Assembly: GCA_000158155.1 (NCBI GenBank)
Contig: DS999408.1
Coordinates: forward strand, 217,859 to 281,858
DNA: 64,000 nucleotides
Reading direction: 5' to 3'
From: a gamma proteobacterium NOR5-3
GTDB lineage: Bacteria > Pseudomonadota > Gammaproteobacteria > Pseudomonadales > Halieaceae
Position 1 is the first letter of the stretch; every line of letters begins with the position of its first letter. The notes under the pieces are model-generated. The model had not been told where the DNA came from and did not search any database. It saw only the letters and a program-made list of their open reading frames with translations. The translations under genes were made by a program, and so were the position numbers. Shown here one piece after another: positions 16,974 through 25,032 of this stretch.

Positions 16974-17366
16974 TTAGGGGGTGGTGCTGTCTATCGCCTT
17001 CTGAAGTTCTGCGATGCGGAGCTGTAATTCCCGATTCGATACCCGCAGTGCGTGGACGTTGGCGCGTTGCGCATTCAGCAGCTGAGGGGGTGTTGCGGAA
17101 CGCTGCGCAGAGGCCCGTGAGCCCGGAGCGAGTTCCGCCTGACTCCAGGCAAGATAACTGAACGCGGCGCTGCCCACCAAGAGCAGGGCTGTGGCAAGGT
17201 GCTGCCACATCCGTCTGTGTCCCTGCCTGGTGGAGTGCAGCTCGCTGCGAGAGCCAAAGTCATCTACCAGGGGTGTCTGGGCCGGCGTGTGGCGCTCCGC
17301 TATAGCGGGCCTGACGGCCTCAATAAGCTCCTCGCTCAGCCAGCGATTGTTTAGACGTTGCTGCAT
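16974..17366 (-). CDS. Small membrane protein with C-terminal coiled coil, coupled to a diguanylate cyclase
   Basis: 130 residues, no recognised family. One transmembrane helix at about 56-74 (HLATALLLVGSAAFSYLAW) and a C-terminal heptad-like stretch (NRELQLRIAELQKAID) likely to form a coiled coil. It starts 16 bases inside the end of the GGDEF gene, so it is cotranscribed and translationally linked. A role as membrane partner or regulator of the cyclase is inference from position. Confidence 0.65.
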   Translation of the reverse strand: MQQRLNNRWLSEELIEAVRPAIAERHTPAQTPLVDDFGSRSELHSTRQGHRRMWQHLATALLLVGSAAFSYLAWSQAELAPGSRASAQRSATPPQLLNAQRANVHALRVSNRELQLRIAELQKAIDSTTP

Positions 17367-18307
17367 ACGGCTCCGCGTCCTTGAGCTTTGGCGTGATAGA
17401 GCCGCGTGTCCGCCCGCTGCAACAGGCTCGCTTCTGTATCGCCTGGCCGATAATCGGCGATACCGATGCTTACGTCAGGTCGCGCGTGCGTCCATTCATT
17501 ACCAAGCCCAAACTCTTCATCGCTGATTTGTGCCAGGTTGTTGCGGATTTGACGGGCGGCGTCCTGAGCGCCCTGTAGGTCGGTGTGGGGCAGCAAAATG
17601 GTGAATTCATCGCCGCCAAAGCGGAATAACAGATCCGATCCGCGGGTGCTTCGCTTGAATACGCTGGCGATGGTCTTCAGGACATGGTCACCACCAATGT
17701 GGCCCAGTGAATCGTTGATTTTTTTGAAGTGATCGACATCGATCATCATGAGTGAGAGAGGGCTGTTATGACGACGGGTCCGCGATAATTCACGCTCGAT
17801 CCACTGGTGCAGAGACAGGCGGTTGCCAAGGCCCGTCAGTCCGTCCTGAGTGACCATCTCCTGTAATGTTTGAAACTCTATAGCGGTGCGCAGGCAGCGA
17901 GCCAGGGTACCGAGCGCCTGCTCTACGCGCAGCAGCTCGTTTTCGGTAAAGCGCTCCCGACGACACAGGGTAATCTGTCCCAGGGGTAATTGGTCCAGGG
18001 TTAGGCTGTAATTGGCGCTGTGGTGGCGGCGTTTGCCAAGATTGAGATCCGCAGCGTCCGTGGTGGCCTCATAGGTCAATCCATCGGCCAGGCCTAAATC
18101 GTTACACCAGCGGAAAAACAGCGAGATCAGTGACTCAACGTCGTTGCAGCCAATTAAACGCTGCATGAGCAGGAGTTGCTGCTCAGCGCCACCGTTCCAG
18201 CTGTTGGGTATCTCGGCAAGTGCCTGGCCCGCGGGCTGGGACGTGCGAGCGCTGGCTGCTATCGCGTCGGTGTTTGGCTTGCTGCTAAAGGGGATCACTT
18301 TTTTCAT
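17351..18307 (-). CDS. GGDEF diguanylate cyclase
   Basis: 318 residues. Makes cyclic di-GMP from two GTP. The N-terminal 140 residues form a GAF-like/unassigned sensor region with no membrane helix. The GGDEF domain runs from about 150, with DGLTGLGNRLSL, DVDHFKKINDSLGH and the intact active site GGDEF at 231-235. RGSD at 222-225 is a good inhibitory I-site (RxxD five residues before the motif), so product inhibition is expected. A strong sigma-54 promoter lies 60 bases upstream, placing it in the same control class as the flagellar genes next door. Followed by a small membrane protein gene. Confidence 0.93.
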   Translation of the reverse strand: MKKVIPFSSKPNTDAIAASARTSQPAGQALAEIPNSWNGGAEQQLLLMQRLIGCNDVESLISLFFRWCNDLGLADGLTYEATTDAADLNLGKRRHHSANYSLTLDQLPLGQITLCRRERFTENELLRVEQALGTLARCLRTAIEFQTLQEMVTQDGLTGLGNRLSLHQWIERELSRTRRHNSPLSLMMIDVDHFKKINDSLGHIGGDHVLKTIASVFKRSTRGSDLLFRFGGDEFTILLPHTDLQGAQDAARQIRNNLAQISDEEFGLGNEWTHARPDVSIGIADYRPGDTEASLLQRADTRLYHAKAQGRGAVCSNV

Positions 18308-18366
18308 TGCTAATGCCTTGTCGCTGCCGGTAATCGGCCTTCCATAGTTGCTTCAAAGGTTATTTA

Positions 18367-18382
18367 GCAATCAGCGTGCCAA
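18367..18382 (-). promoter_or_regulatory. Sigma-54 promoter of the diguanylate cyclase gene
   Basis: On the minus strand TTGGCACGCTGATTGC matches the consensus TGGCACG-N4-TTGC at every position. The expected start is near 18355, about 48 bases before the start codon at 18307. An enhancer-binding protein is required; FleQ and FleR are both encoded in the window. Confidence 0.88.
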
Positions 18383-18529
18383 TTACTTTTCAGGATTTAA
18401 GGCGATTTTAGGCGCACATTTCGCGACTTTTATCGAATTATTGGCTCAACGCTGTATTGTGACAATAATCTGACGTCCCCGGCATGGGCTTTGCCGTAGC
18501 TGGTGGGCAGGTCGTCAAATTTATGTCGT

Positions 18530-18545
18530 GAGCCTGAACAGGCTC
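18530..18545. repeat. Perfect inverted repeat after flgN, with a second copy at the flgN stop
   Basis: GAGCCTG-AA-CAGGCTC is a 7-bp perfect palindrome. A related one (GAGCCTG-GTCT-CAGGCTT, 18582-18599) spans the flgN stop codon about 50 bases away. They lie at the end of the minus-strand flgM-flgN unit and could act as terminators or RNA stabilisers, but neither is followed by a clear T-run. Confidence 0.4.
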
Positions 18546-18592
18546 AGAGGTTAAAAAGTTAGGAGCTTAAGAGACTGTGGATGAGCCTGGTC

Positions 18593-19066
18593 TCAGGCTT
18601 TACCCAACGTTCGGCTGTCGCTCTGATGTTCTCGAGAGCCGCTGAGGGAATACAAATCCGGACCTCCGTCTTCTCGACGCAGCACATCCAGTGCGCCTCG
18701 GGTGCGGTCCTGTAGTCTGAGAATCAGGCCACCGTTGCGCCGGTTGCTCTCCTGACATTGCGTTGCCAGGCCGATGAGCTGATTTTGCAGTTCGATGTCG
18801 GCCTGATGATCGCCGCAGTGACTGACCAGATCTCCCAGCGGGCTGTCAGGGCTCAGGCCCAGGCCCTGCATCCAGCCGAGTCGTTGCTCCTGCTGTGCAC
18901 GGTGGGCGGCAACGGCTGCATTTTTGGCAACGGTAGCTCGCTCCAGATCGTCGACCTTATTGTTGATGAGTGCCTGGTATTCAGCCTCCAGAGCGCGCTC
19001 CAGTGACTGAAGGCTGTTTAATTCAGCGCTTAAAAGGGGGGTGAGGTGTGCGGAGTCGGCGCTCAT
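18593..19066 (-). CDS. flgN: Flagellar export chaperone FlgN
   Basis: 157 residues, almost all helical. Members of this family bind the hook-filament junction proteins FlgK and FlgL in the cytoplasm and deliver them to the export gate. Supporting features are the position directly after flgM, the helical N-terminus (LNSLQSLERALEAEYQALI), the NRRNGGLILRLQDRTRGAL segment typical of the FlgK/FlgL-binding helix, and an LYSLSGSR...RTLGKA tail. Sequence conservation in FlgN is low, so context carries much of the call. Confidence 0.88.
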   Translation of the reverse strand: MSADSAHLTPLLSAELNSLQSLERALEAEYQALINNKVDDLERATVAKNAAVAAHRAQQEQRLGWMQGLGLSPDSPLGDLVSHCGDHQADIELQNQLIGLATQCQESNRRNGGLILRLQDRTRGALDVLRREDGGPDLYSLSGSREHQSDSRTLGKA

Positions 19067-19083
19067 GCGCGGGAAGTCTCGGT

Positions 19084-19392
19084 TTAACCGAGCTCGGCTT
19101 CGCTTTGCAGAAGGCTGTCGACAATTCGCGCAGCGTCCACCTGGTAGCTACCGTCGCTTATTGCCTGTCGAATACTCTCAACCCGCGCCTGATCGACACC
19201 GGGTAATTCCCGAAGCTGGTTCTCAAGAGACAGCAGGTCCGATGCGGTGCTTGTAATGGAGACAGATTCACCGCTGGCGGTGGGGGAGGCCTCTGGGGCC
19301 GTCTGACCACTGCGCTGGGTAGCGCTGCGACTTACCTGCTCGGTATCGCTGCGCGTCTGGCGAACATTGGTGTTGTTGTCTACCGGGTTCAT
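19084..19392 (-). CDS. flgM: Anti-sigma-28 factor FlgM
   Basis: 102 residues; binds FliA until the hook-basal body is complete, then is exported. The N-terminal half is polar and disordered-looking (Ser/Thr/Gln rich, as in exported FlgM). The C-terminal half carries the sigma-binding helices: LENQLRELPGVDQARVESIRQAI and GSYQVDAARIVDSLLQSEAEL. A FliA-type promoter at 19472-19498 gives the expected feedback loop. Lies 17 bases before flgN in the same operon. Confidence 0.92.
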   Translation of the reverse strand: MNPVDNNTNVRQTRSDTEQVSRSATQRSGQTAPEASPTASGESVSITSTASDLLSLENQLRELPGVDQARVESIRQAISDGSYQVDAARIVDSLLQSEAELG

Positions 19393-19471
19393 GTCCCTTC
19401 CATCTCGTCACAAAAAGCTTTTTGGCTATCTTGCTACTACTTTGTGATCACTATTTTTTGCTTCAGTCTAT

Positions 19472-19498
19472 TTAGCGACAGACTTGGCGAAAAGTTTA
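19472..19498 (-). promoter_or_regulatory. FliA (sigma-28) promoter of flgM-flgN
   Basis: On the minus strand TAAACTTT, an 11-base spacer and GTCGCTAA closely match the sigma-28 consensus TAAAGTTT-N11-GCCGATAA. The expected start is about 70 bases before flgM. Confidence 0.82.
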
Positions 19499-19552
19499 GC
19501 ATATCCGCTCATTTCTTCGGCCCCGTGCATTCTCGTGGTTCTCAGCGGTGAT

Positions 19553-20311
19553 TCAAGGTATTCGAATGCTGCCGTCGGACAGCACCAGGCCCTCTACGCG
19601 ACGACCTGATGCAAGGTTTGTGACCAGCAATCGATCGCCCTCTGCGCCGCTGCCCATAGCTTTGCCCTGCATCCGTACCTCAACGCCCGCTCCGCCGGCG
19701 ATCAGAGTGACCATCTGGCCACGGCTAACGAGCTCCGGTAGGTCCACGTGGCCATGTCGTAGTGTGGATCCCGCCGCTAAAGGGCGTTTTAGTTCCATGC
19801 CCGCAGCCATCTGCGGATCAACAATGATGTCATTGGCCTGTGAGGTGATACGCCGGGTCACCATTTCAAGGTCGCCCGGCGCCAGAATTGTGCCTCTGGG
19901 CAGGGCGTTTACCAACACGGGAAGTTCCAGCGATGCGCTGACCTCAGCCCGCAGATAGAGGGTCCAGGGCACACTGCCACTGCAGCGAACCCCATAGCTC
20001 ACGGGGCCTAATACGCGGCCGCTGTGTGGGCGGACAATCTCCAGTTCCCGGTCACAAAGCGAGGGACGTAGCCTTTGGTCCAGGGGTCGGACCCGAACTT
20101 CTACACGGTCCAGACCCTGTTCCTGGGCTGCCTGAAGGGCGGCAAACTCCACCAGGTTAAGAATGTCCTCGTGTGGTTGCGTCATTTCGGCGCCATAAGC
20201 GGTGGTGCCTTGCGACCCCATGCCGGCCAGAAGTGCCAGCAGAGGCTTCCAGAGGGTTTTTGGCTCAGCTTTTTTAATGGCGCTGCACGTTTTCTGAAGA
20301 ACATGTGTCAT
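19553..20311 (-). CDS. flgA: Flagellar P-ring assembly chaperone FlgA
   Basis: 252 residues, periplasmic, assists polymerisation of FlgI into the P ring. An N-terminal export signal lies at about 20-42 (LWKPLLALLAGMGSQGTTAYGA). The C-terminal SAF domain includes LPRGTILAPGDLEMVTRRI, AAGMELKRPLAAGSTLRHGHV and a GRRVEGLVLSDGSIRIP end, all characteristic. Transcribed away from flgB, 238 bases apart; its own promoter was not identified with confidence. Confidence 0.93.
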   Translation of the reverse strand: MTHVLQKTCSAIKKAEPKTLWKPLLALLAGMGSQGTTAYGAEMTQPHEDILNLVEFAALQAAQEQGLDRVEVRVRPLDQRLRPSLCDRELEIVRPHSGRVLGPVSYGVRCSGSVPWTLYLRAEVSASLELPVLVNALPRGTILAPGDLEMVTRRITSQANDIIVDPQMAAGMELKRPLAAGSTLRHGHVDLPELVSRGQMVTLIAGGAGVEVRMQGKAMGSGAEGDRLLVTNLASGRRVEGLVLSDGSIRIP

Positions 20312-20390
20312 TTATCTGACGTTTCCTGCATTGATCGCGGGTTTATGAGTCATGCAGCAGGTTTCATGCCACCGCGACCGCGCTGGCGGA

Positions 20391-20430
20391 GCTTTGCACG
20401 GAGCCCGGCACATTGCCGGGGTGGCAAAGC
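20391..20430. repeat. Extended hairpin between flgA and flgB
   Basis: Nested inverted repeats: CCCGGCA-CAT-TGCCGGG (20404-20420, perfect) inside GCTTTGC...GCAAAGC (20391-20397 with 20424-20430, perfect). The whole is a 40-base stem-loop with one asymmetric interior loop. No T-run. It lies about 110-145 bases upstream of the expected flgB transcription start. Confidence 0.6.
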
Positions 20431-20457
20431 TTGCCGCAACGGCGCGAGATTGCCGCA
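20431..20457. promoter_or_regulatory. Direct repeats, candidate enhancer for the flgB sigma-54 promoter
   Basis: TTGCCGCA occurs at 20431-20438 and again at 20450-20457. The start-to-start spacing of 19 bases is close to two helical turns, at about -80 to -105 from the expected flgB start. The position suits a sigma-54 activator such as FleR, but no consensus site is available to compare. Confidence 0.35.
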
Positions 20458-20509
20458 GTTGCTCGACCTTTTTTTGCGATAACTTACTGTTTTTATTGAA
20501 AATAAATAA

Positions 20510-20525
20510 TTGGCACGACAATTGA
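20510..20525 (+). promoter_or_regulatory. Sigma-54 promoter of the flgB operon
   Basis: TTGGCACGACAATTGA matches TGGCACG-N4-TTGC except for the last base. The expected start is about 20537. It excludes the in-frame TTG at 20510 as flgB start, since that codon is part of the -24 element. Confidence 0.82.
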
Positions 20526-20548
20526 ATGAACTACCCCGAAGCATCACG

Positions 20549-20956
20549 ATGGACGACACAGACATGGGAACACTGGATAGCGCGTTGGGCATCTCGCCGC
20601 AGGTTCTGGCTCTTCGAGCTCAGAAGACCGAGCTGCTGGCTGCCAACATCGCCAATTCTGACACTCCCGGCTACAAGGCCCGGGATATCGACTTTTCCGC
20701 CGCCATGGCCAATGCCAGTGGGGCGCAGGAAGCACTGACCCGCACTCACGCAGCTCATCTGAGCACCTCAGGTACGCCGGGCAACGTGGAGCCCATGTAT
20801 CGGGTGCCCACGCAGCCATCTTTAGACGGCAACACAGTGGAGTCCCAGCGCGAGCATGCGGAGTTTATGGACAACGCCATGCGCTACCAGGCGAGTTTGA
20901 ATCTGCTGGACGGACGCATCAACAGTTTGCGCACCGCTATCCGCGGGCAAGTTTAA
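20549..20956 (+). CDS. flgB: Flagellar proximal rod protein FlgB
   Basis: About 135 residues, exported by the flagellar type III system. SALGISPQVLALRAQKTELL and AANIANSDTPGYKARDIDF are the conserved rod/hook N-terminal motif. The C-terminal YQASLNLLDGRINSLRTAIRG is the matching coiled-coil end. The start at 20549 is set by the upstream sigma-54 promoter; ATG at 20564 (MGTLDSALGI) is equally compatible with family length. No strong ribosome site precedes either. First gene of the flgBCDEFGHIJKL run. Confidence 0.93.
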   Translation: MDDTDMGTLDSALGISPQVLALRAQKTELLAANIANSDTPGYKARDIDFSAAMANASGAQEALTRTHAAHLSTSGTPGNVEPMYRVPTQPSLDGNTVESQREHAEFMDNAMRYQASLNLLDGRINSLRTAIRGQV

Positions 20957-20970
20957 GGACACGATGAACC

Positions 20971-21393
20971 ATGAGTTTATTTGACGCTATCGGTGTGGCT
21001 GCGACTTCTCTGGATGCCCAGAGCCAGCGGCTCAATACCATCTCCAGCAATCTGGCCAACGCCAATGCGGTAAGCAGCAGCGCCGAGGAAACCTATCGGG
21101 CGCAATATCCCGTGTTTGAAACCATGCTGAACGATCTGACCACCGGCAACGGTGCGGACGGCGTTGCGGGTGTACGAGTAACCGGGATTGCGCAATCTGA
21201 ACTACCGGCCGTGCGTGAATACGTTCCCACGCACCCTCTGGCGGACGATGAAGGTTTTATCTACCGCCCGGCCATCAACAGCGTTGAGGAAATGGCCAAC
21301 ATGATGGAAGCCTCGCGCTCCTATCAGGACAGCATCGAGGCGATGAATACCGCGAAGCAGCTCATTCTGCGCACTCTCACTCTCGGCCGCTAA
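20971..21393 (+). CDS. flgC: Flagellar proximal rod protein FlgC
   Basis: 140 residues. MSLFDAIGVAATSLDAQSQRLNTISSNLANANAV is the rod-protein N-terminus. The C-terminus ends SVEEMANMMEASRSYQDSIEAMNTAKQLILRTLTLGR, as in FlgC. Follows flgB by 14 bases. Confidence 0.96.
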   Translation: MSLFDAIGVAATSLDAQSQRLNTISSNLANANAVSSSAEETYRAQYPVFETMLNDLTTGNGADGVAGVRVTGIAQSELPAVREYVPTHPLADDEGFIYRPAINSVEEMANMMEASRSYQDSIEAMNTAKQLILRTLTLGR

Positions 21394-21417
21394 GTAAACA
21401 CGGAGCACTGACTAACA

Positions 21418-22119
21418 ATGGATTCACTGTCATCAATCAACGAGCTCTTCCCACCCTCAACACCGCTGGGTAATGAGAAAGCCGGTTCTGTGGAAGACAT
21501 GGGGTCCGATGATTTTCTGACCCTGATGGTGGCGCAGCTCGAAAACCAGGATCCTTCCAAGCCCATGGACAATATGCAGTTCATGGGACAGCTCGCCCAG
21601 TTCGGCACGGTCTCGGGAATTCAGGAATTGAACGCGGGCTTTTCCGGGCTCAGCAATGCCCTCAGCGGTGGCCAGGCTCTGCAGGCTGCCGCTTTAGTGG
21701 GGCGCAGCGTCGTTACCGACAGTAATTTAGGCGCGCTCAGCGAAGTTGCCGGTCCCGATGGTGAGTCCGGACTCGCGCTGGACGCCACGGTGGAGTTTGG
21801 CGGCAGTAGCACATCGGGAGGCAGTTTCTACGTGCAGGATCTTGCCGGGCGTCTGGTGTACAGCTCTGCGTTACCACCCTCCGCCGGCGGACAGTTACCC
21901 GTGCGCTGGGATGGACGCAACGCTCAGGGTGAACTTCTGCCTCCCGGGACCTATCGCGTCTCTGCAGAGGCGGTGGTGGGTGGCCAAAGTACCGCGGTCT
22001 CTGTTTATGCGCACCAACGCGTTGATTCCGTTGCCGTCGATGGCGCTCAGGGCTCAGTCACTCTGAACCTCGCCAATGGCAGCAATGTAGCACTGGACCA
22101 GGTTAAACAATTTTTATAG
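21418..22119 (+). CDS. flgD: Hook scaffold (capping) protein FlgD
   Basis: 233 residues; caps the growing hook. The N-terminal FLTLMVAQLENQDPSKPMDN motif and MGQLAQFGTVSGIQELN are diagnostic. The C-terminal Ig/tudor-like part includes LPVRWDGRNAQGELLPPGTY. Typical length, between flgC and flgE. Confidence 0.97.
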   Translation: MDSLSSINELFPPSTPLGNEKAGSVEDMGSDDFLTLMVAQLENQDPSKPMDNMQFMGQLAQFGTVSGIQELNAGFSGLSNALSGGQALQAAALVGRSVVTDSNLGALSEVAGPDGESGLALDATVEFGGSSTSGGSFYVQDLAGRLVYSSALPPSAGGQLPVRWDGRNAQGELLPPGTYRVSAEAVVGGQSTAVSVYAHQRVDSVAVDGAQGSVTLNLANGSNVALDQVKQFL

Positions 22120-22146
22120 CAAAACCACTCTTGAAGGAGAGTCAGT

Positions 22147-23436
22147 ATGGCGTTTAGTACAGCAATCTCAGGCATCAACGCGGCTACCGCTGACCTTGGT
22201 GTCATTAGTAACAACATAGCCAACTCATCGACCACGGGCTTTAAAGCTTCACGGGCCGAGTTTGCCGATGTCTATGCGACGAGCCTGCTTGGCGCGGGGT
22301 CAAACGCGATTGGTAAAGGCGTATCGCTCGCGGGAGTTACCCAGGAGTTCGGTCAGGGCAACATCACCTTTACCAATAACTCCCTGGATCTGGCCATTAA
22401 CGGTAACGGGTTTTTCCAGCTCAGTGTTGAAGGTGCGATCGAATATACCCGTGCCGGTAACTTTCAGGTCGACAGAGAGGGTTTTCTGGTCTCCAACCAA
22501 AATTCACGACTGCAGGGTTTTCAGGTTGATGCCGGTGGTGATGTGACGGGGCAATTGGGTGATATCCAGATTGATACTTCACTCATCGATCCAAACGCTA
22601 CCGCCAGTGTGAGTCTGACGAGCAACCTCGACTCTCGAGAGGTGAGTCCCGGAACAGGGTTTGGCGGAGCAGCCGCCCCTTTTACCGAATACGACGCTTT
22701 TGCTGCTACGCCGACATCCCCCAGTCCTGCAGATTTTAATGCGACGACATCTACAACGATTTACGACAGTTTAGGTAATCCCCACGTATTGAGCCTTTAT
22801 TACGTTAAAACAGCTAATGCTAACGAATGGAACGTGTTTTCTCTGATTGATGGCGTGAGCCAAAACGCCGGCGCTCCTGTCACTCTGAATTTCGCCTCTA
22901 ATGGTCAGTTCACCGCAGCCTCGCTAACTGATATCCCCATAGCGGGTTGGGACCCACTTAATACTGATGGCTCGAGCACAGGGGCTTTGTCACCGGCAAG
23001 CTTTAATGTCGATTTGGCGCAGACCACACAGTTTGGTACCGCGTTTGCCGTGTCCAGTGTGGTTCAGGATGGATTCTCTGCCGGTCAGCTTCGAGGTCTG
23101 GAGATTGATGAGTCTGGTGTGGCCTTCGCACGATACACCAACGGTGAGTCCCGAGCGCTGGGTCAGATTGCCCTCGCCAGCTTTAACAACCAGAACGGTT
23201 TGCAGCCGGTAGGCGATACCAACTGGGTTGAGACCTTCTCTTCGGGGTCGCCCAACGTTGGTGAGCCGGGAACCTCGGGTCTTGGTGTCGTGCAGTCAGC
23301 GGCATTAGAGGATTCGAACGTGGAGATCACGCAGGAACTTGTTGATCTGATTGTGGCCCAGCGGAACTTTCAGGCCAACGCCCAGGTGATTCAGGCAGAA
23401 GACGCCATCACCCAGACCGTGATTAACCTCCGGTAA
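22147..23436 (+). CDS. flgE: Flagellar hook protein FlgE
   Basis: 429 residues. The N-terminal MAFSTAISGINAATADLGVISNNIANSSTTGFK and the C-terminal SNVEITQELVDLIVAQRNF form the paired D0 coiled coils of hook subunits. The variable D1/D2 middle contains SLTSNLDSRE and STTIYDSLGNPHVLSLYYV. GAAGGAGAG precedes the ATG. Its length may be controlled by either FliK-type protein in the window. Confidence 0.97.
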   Translation: MAFSTAISGINAATADLGVISNNIANSSTTGFKASRAEFADVYATSLLGAGSNAIGKGVSLAGVTQEFGQGNITFTNNSLDLAINGNGFFQLSVEGAIEYTRAGNFQVDREGFLVSNQNSRLQGFQVDAGGDVTGQLGDIQIDTSLIDPNATASVSLTSNLDSREVSPGTGFGGAAAPFTEYDAFAATPTSPSPADFNATTSTTIYDSLGNPHVLSLYYVKTANANEWNVFSLIDGVSQNAGAPVTLNFASNGQFTAASLTDIPIAGWDPLNTDGSSTGALSPASFNVDLAQTTQFGTAFAVSSVVQDGFSAGQLRGLEIDESGVAFARYTNGESRALGQIALASFNNQNGLQPVGDTNWVETFSSGSPNVGEPGTSGLGVVQSAALEDSNVEITQELVDLIVAQRNFQANAQVIQAEDAITQTVINLR

Positions 23437-23464
23437 TCGTAAGAGCACTCGAGACTAATCTGCC

Positions 23465-24214
23465 ATGGATCATTTCGTTTACATCGCAGCCGCCGGCGCC
23501 AAGGAGTCCATGCTTGCGCAGGCGGCCAACGCCCACAACCTGGCCAACGCGTCCACCACCGGATTCAAAGCCGACCTGGTGGAAGCGGAAACGGTCTATC
23601 TGCGCGGCGCCGGTACCGAGACGCGTGCCTACAACGTCATCCGGGATACCGGTGTTGATTTTGATGAGGGTGTGCTGAACCAGACGGGTAGGGACCTTGA
23701 TCTTGCGATCAATGGGCAGGGCTGGTTTGCGGTGCAGTCTCTGGATGGTAACGGCGGAGAAGGCGTCACGCGGCGCGGGGACTTCCGTATTGATGAGCTT
23801 GGCCAATTGGTCAACGGAGCCGGTGAGGCGCTGTTGGGCAATGATGGTCCCATCGCGTTGCCGCCCTTTAGCTCGCTGTCCATCGGTAGCGATGGCACGG
23901 TATCTATCGTGCCGTTGGGCGAATTGCCTAACGCTCAGGCGGTATTGGATCGAATCAAGTTGGTGAATCCACCGACCGAAAACCTGACGAAAGGTGAGTA
24001 CGGCTTGCTAACCACCAATGGCGGTTTACCCATGGAGGCCGATGGCAACGTCAAAATGGTGAGCGGCGCCCTGGAGTCCAGCAACGTGAATCCGGTTACG
24101 GCCATGGTGCGCATGATCGAACTGTCCCGGCAATTCGAGCATTACGTAAAGTTAATGAAGGTCGCGGAGGACGTGGATACGTCCAGCGCCAGCCTGATGC
24201 GCCTGCAGTCGTAG
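23465..24214 (+). CDS. flgF: Flagellar proximal rod protein FlgF
   Basis: 249 residues. MDHFVYIAAAGAKESMLAQAANAHNLANASTTGFKAD, the LDLAINGQGWFAVQ strand pattern and the ESSNVNPVTAMVRMIELSRQFE end identify FlgF. It lies between flgE and flgG in the conserved order. Confidence 0.96.
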   Translation: MDHFVYIAAAGAKESMLAQAANAHNLANASTTGFKADLVEAETVYLRGAGTETRAYNVIRDTGVDFDEGVLNQTGRDLDLAINGQGWFAVQSLDGNGGEGVTRRGDFRIDELGQLVNGAGEALLGNDGPIALPPFSSLSIGSDGTVSIVPLGELPNAQAVLDRIKLVNPPTENLTKGEYGLLTTNGGLPMEADGNVKMVSGALESSNVNPVTAMVRMIELSRQFEHYVKLMKVAEDVDTSSASLMRLQS

Positions 24215-24237
24215 TTTGCAGGCATAGGAGAAGATAA

Positions 24238-25023
24238 GTGAATCAGTCACTGTGGATTTCTAAAACGGGCCTTGATGCCCAGCAAACCAAAATGTCGACC
24301 ATTGCCAACAACCTGGCGAACGTTGGCACTACCGGTTTTAAGCGCGGTAGGGCGATCTTTGAGGATCTGATCTATCAGAACGTCCGCCAGGTCGGCTCAC
24401 AGTCGTCCCAGGACACATTGCTGCCTTCCGGTTTGCAAATCGGTACCGGTACTCGCGTCGTCGCCACCGAAAAGCTGTTTACCCAGGGTAACCTGACCAA
24501 GACCGACAGTGCTTTGGACATTGCGATTCAGGGCCGTGGGTTTTTCGAAATTCTCTTGCCGGATGGTAACCAGGCATTTACCCGCGACGGCTCTTTTCAA
24601 ATTAATGATCAGGGCATTGTGGTGACCTCGGCGGGCTATCAGGTTCAGCCGCCGATTACCGTCCCCCAGGATGCTTTGTCGGTCACCATCGCAAATGACG
24701 GCACGGTATCTGTGCAGCAGCCAGGTACTGCCGCTTCAACCCAGATCGGTCTTGTGCAGCTGACGGATTTTATCAACCCCTCGGGTCTTCAGGCGCGCGG
24801 TGAGAATCTGTTTTTGGAGTCCGGTGCCAGTGGTGCGCCGCAGCCGGGGAACCCAGGTTTGAACGGTTTGGGAACGCTTTCTCAGGGCTATGTAGAGAGC
24901 TCCAACGTGAACGTTGTCGAGGAGCTGGTGAACATGATCGAGACCCAGCGTGCCTACGAGATGAACTCCCGGGCCATCTCCACCGCCGACCAAATGCTTC
25001 AGTACATTTCCAATAACCTATAG
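24238..25023 (+). CDS. flgG: Flagellar distal rod protein FlgG
   Basis: 261 residues, the usual FlgG length. GTG start with AGGAGA upstream. [42 protein letters not shown] and the end [30 protein letters not shown] are nearly invariant in the family. Confidence 0.97.
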   Translation: MNQSLWISKTGLDAQQTKMSTIANNLANVGTTGFKRGRAIFEDLIYQNVRQVGSQSSQDTLLPSGLQIGTGTRVVATEKLFTQGNLTKTDSALDIAIQGRGFFEILLPDGNQAFTRDGSFQINDQGIVVTSAGYQVQPPITVPQDALSVTIANDGTVSVQQPGTAASTQIGLVQLTDFINPSGLQARGENLFLESGASGAPQPGNPGLNGLGTLSQGYVESSNVNVVEELVNMIETQRAYEMNSRAISTADQMLQYISNNL

Positions 25024-25032
25024 GGCGTGGTG

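Noticed and set aside
15833-17161. A 442-residue Old Yellow Enzyme extending to 17161
   Set aside because: The last ~110 residues match no expected fold and are antisense to a better-supported gene. A one-base correction restores the normal family end at 16941.
20312-20345. Sigma-28 promoter for flgA (TAAACCCG...GTCAGATAA)
   Set aside because: The -10-like part abuts the start codon, the spacer is too long and the -35 match is poor.
20510-20548. flgB start at the TTG codon 20510
   Set aside because: The codon is part of the -24 element of the sigma-54 promoter, so it would not be in the transcript.
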